Shown here piece after piece: positions 63,275-64,000 of a stretch of 64,000 nt of DNA. The notes below the pieces were generated by a model, which made no database searches, was not told the origin of the DNA, and was given only the letters and a program-made list of their open reading frames with translations. The position numbers and the translations under genes are program-made. The stretch is from Casuarius casuarius. Lineage: Eukaryota > Chordata > Aves > Casuariiformes > Casuariidae. Position 1 is the stretch's first letter, and each line of letters opens with the position of its first letter. Where the stretch lies: positions 869,239 to 933,238 of the forward strand of contig PTFA01000315.1 of NCBI GenBank assembly GCA_003342895.1, given 5' to 3'.

Positions 63275-64000
63275 ATCTTTTAAGATTTGTATTTTATCCA
63301 TGCTATTCTATAAGGACTTTTTTTTTTAAGACCTACAATTTTTGTGATAGTGTAAGGTGATTTTAGTTTTCTTCAGTCAGTCTTATCAGCCCATAATATT
63401 AAGCCTTACTTTTCATTGCTGTTTGTTTTCCATTTTTGCTAGTGAAGTTTCAACATCCAGTTTTCATTATCAGATTATTGTTAGTGAAACGGTCTTCATG
63501 AACAGTGACGTCCAGTTTTGTATTTTAGAAACAAAACCTTTGATGTGTAGATTTCTGTGCTAGTATGTTCATATTTGTAAATGTATTTTTTAAATTAGAA
63601 ATAAATATTTAAAAGATTAAAATGAGCAGATGATAGCTTTGCTAGAGGTCTACAAGTGTGAGAGACACAGCTAATAAGGAGGAGGATGAAATGGACACTA
63701 GAAAAGGTAACACCACAAAAAAATGCAGTGTGCTCTGAGAAATGTAACCATAGGGAACATTAAAGAAAACTGTAGTCATCTTCCATTCTTTGGAATATGC
63801 TGAAATACAAAGTTAAGGGGTCTGAGGACTGTATTATAAAAGTTAAGCCTGAGTTTCAGTAAATATGTATTTGATTAAATAAATGAAGGCAAGTAGTCTA
63901 CTAACACATCTGACAGTTCAAATTATAAACTTATTCTGAGAGTGCATTGTTAAGTACAGCTTATTGTGTACTTGTAGAGTGGCCAGCAAGCTACCTGGCT

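Larger units (their letters stand above)
61514..64000 (+). other. 5' part of GULP1 intron 9 (phase 0, incomplete)
   Basis: It begins GTAACT. The last coding exon of GULP1 is not seen before the window ends. A TG/TA repeat (63221-63274) and a 20-bp perfect palindrome (62389-62408) are the only recognisable structures. Confidence 0.8.

Overview
This is vertebrate nuclear DNA, most likely from a bird. The evidence is an AT-rich, intron-dominated stretch with very few interspersed repeats, one clear CR1 LINE of the sauropsid/avian type, and one spliced gene with a vertebrate GT-AG exon structure. Turtles and crocodilians also carry CR1, so 'bird' is an inference. Nothing here looks bacterial, and most open frames are chance frames in T-rich or A-rich intron sequence.

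The only gene I can support is GULP1 (PTB domain-containing engulfment adaptor 1, the vertebrate CED-6 homologue), on the + strand across essentially the whole window. Nine coding exons join with compatible phases and give residues 1-281 of an expected 304 or so. They lie at 4699-4726, 16046-16107, 31353-31424, 38522-38620, 41506-41643, 44026-44142, 44534-44626, 54846-54984 and 61419-61513. The last ~23 codons, the stop and the 3' UTR lie to the right of the window. The promoter and first non-coding exon(s) lie to the left, because the start-codon exon opens with a splice acceptor. Exons 1-6 encode the N-terminus and PTB domain, exons 6-7 a leucine-zipper coiled coil, and exons 8-9 a proline-rich, DPF-containing tail of the kind used by endocytic adaptors.

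The most interesting item is a probable extra coding exon at 51773-51997 in the 10.2 kb intron between exons 7 and 8. It has a good polypyrimidine acceptor, 75 open codons, a weak donor, and phase 0 at both ends. Including it would put a Ser/Pro-rich 75-residue segment between the coiled coil and the tail without disturbing the frame. Other points for a second look are a tandem acceptor at exon 6, a possible alternative last exon at 55461, a broken CR1 whose reverse transcriptase motif is altered, a strong inverted repeat in intron 8, and several simple-sequence tracts.

Layout: 1-4651 is the end of a 5' intron; 4727-16045 is intron 1 (with the CR1 at about 6800-7830); 16108-31352 is intron 2 (TA and GT microsatellites); 31425-38521 is intron 3; 38621-41505 is intron 4; 41644-44025 is intron 5; 44143-44533 is intron 6; 44627-54845 is intron 7 (long A tract and the candidate cassette exon); 54985-61418 is intron 8; 61514-64000 is the start of intron 9. 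I found no tRNA, rRNA, CRISPR or second protein-coding gene that I could support.
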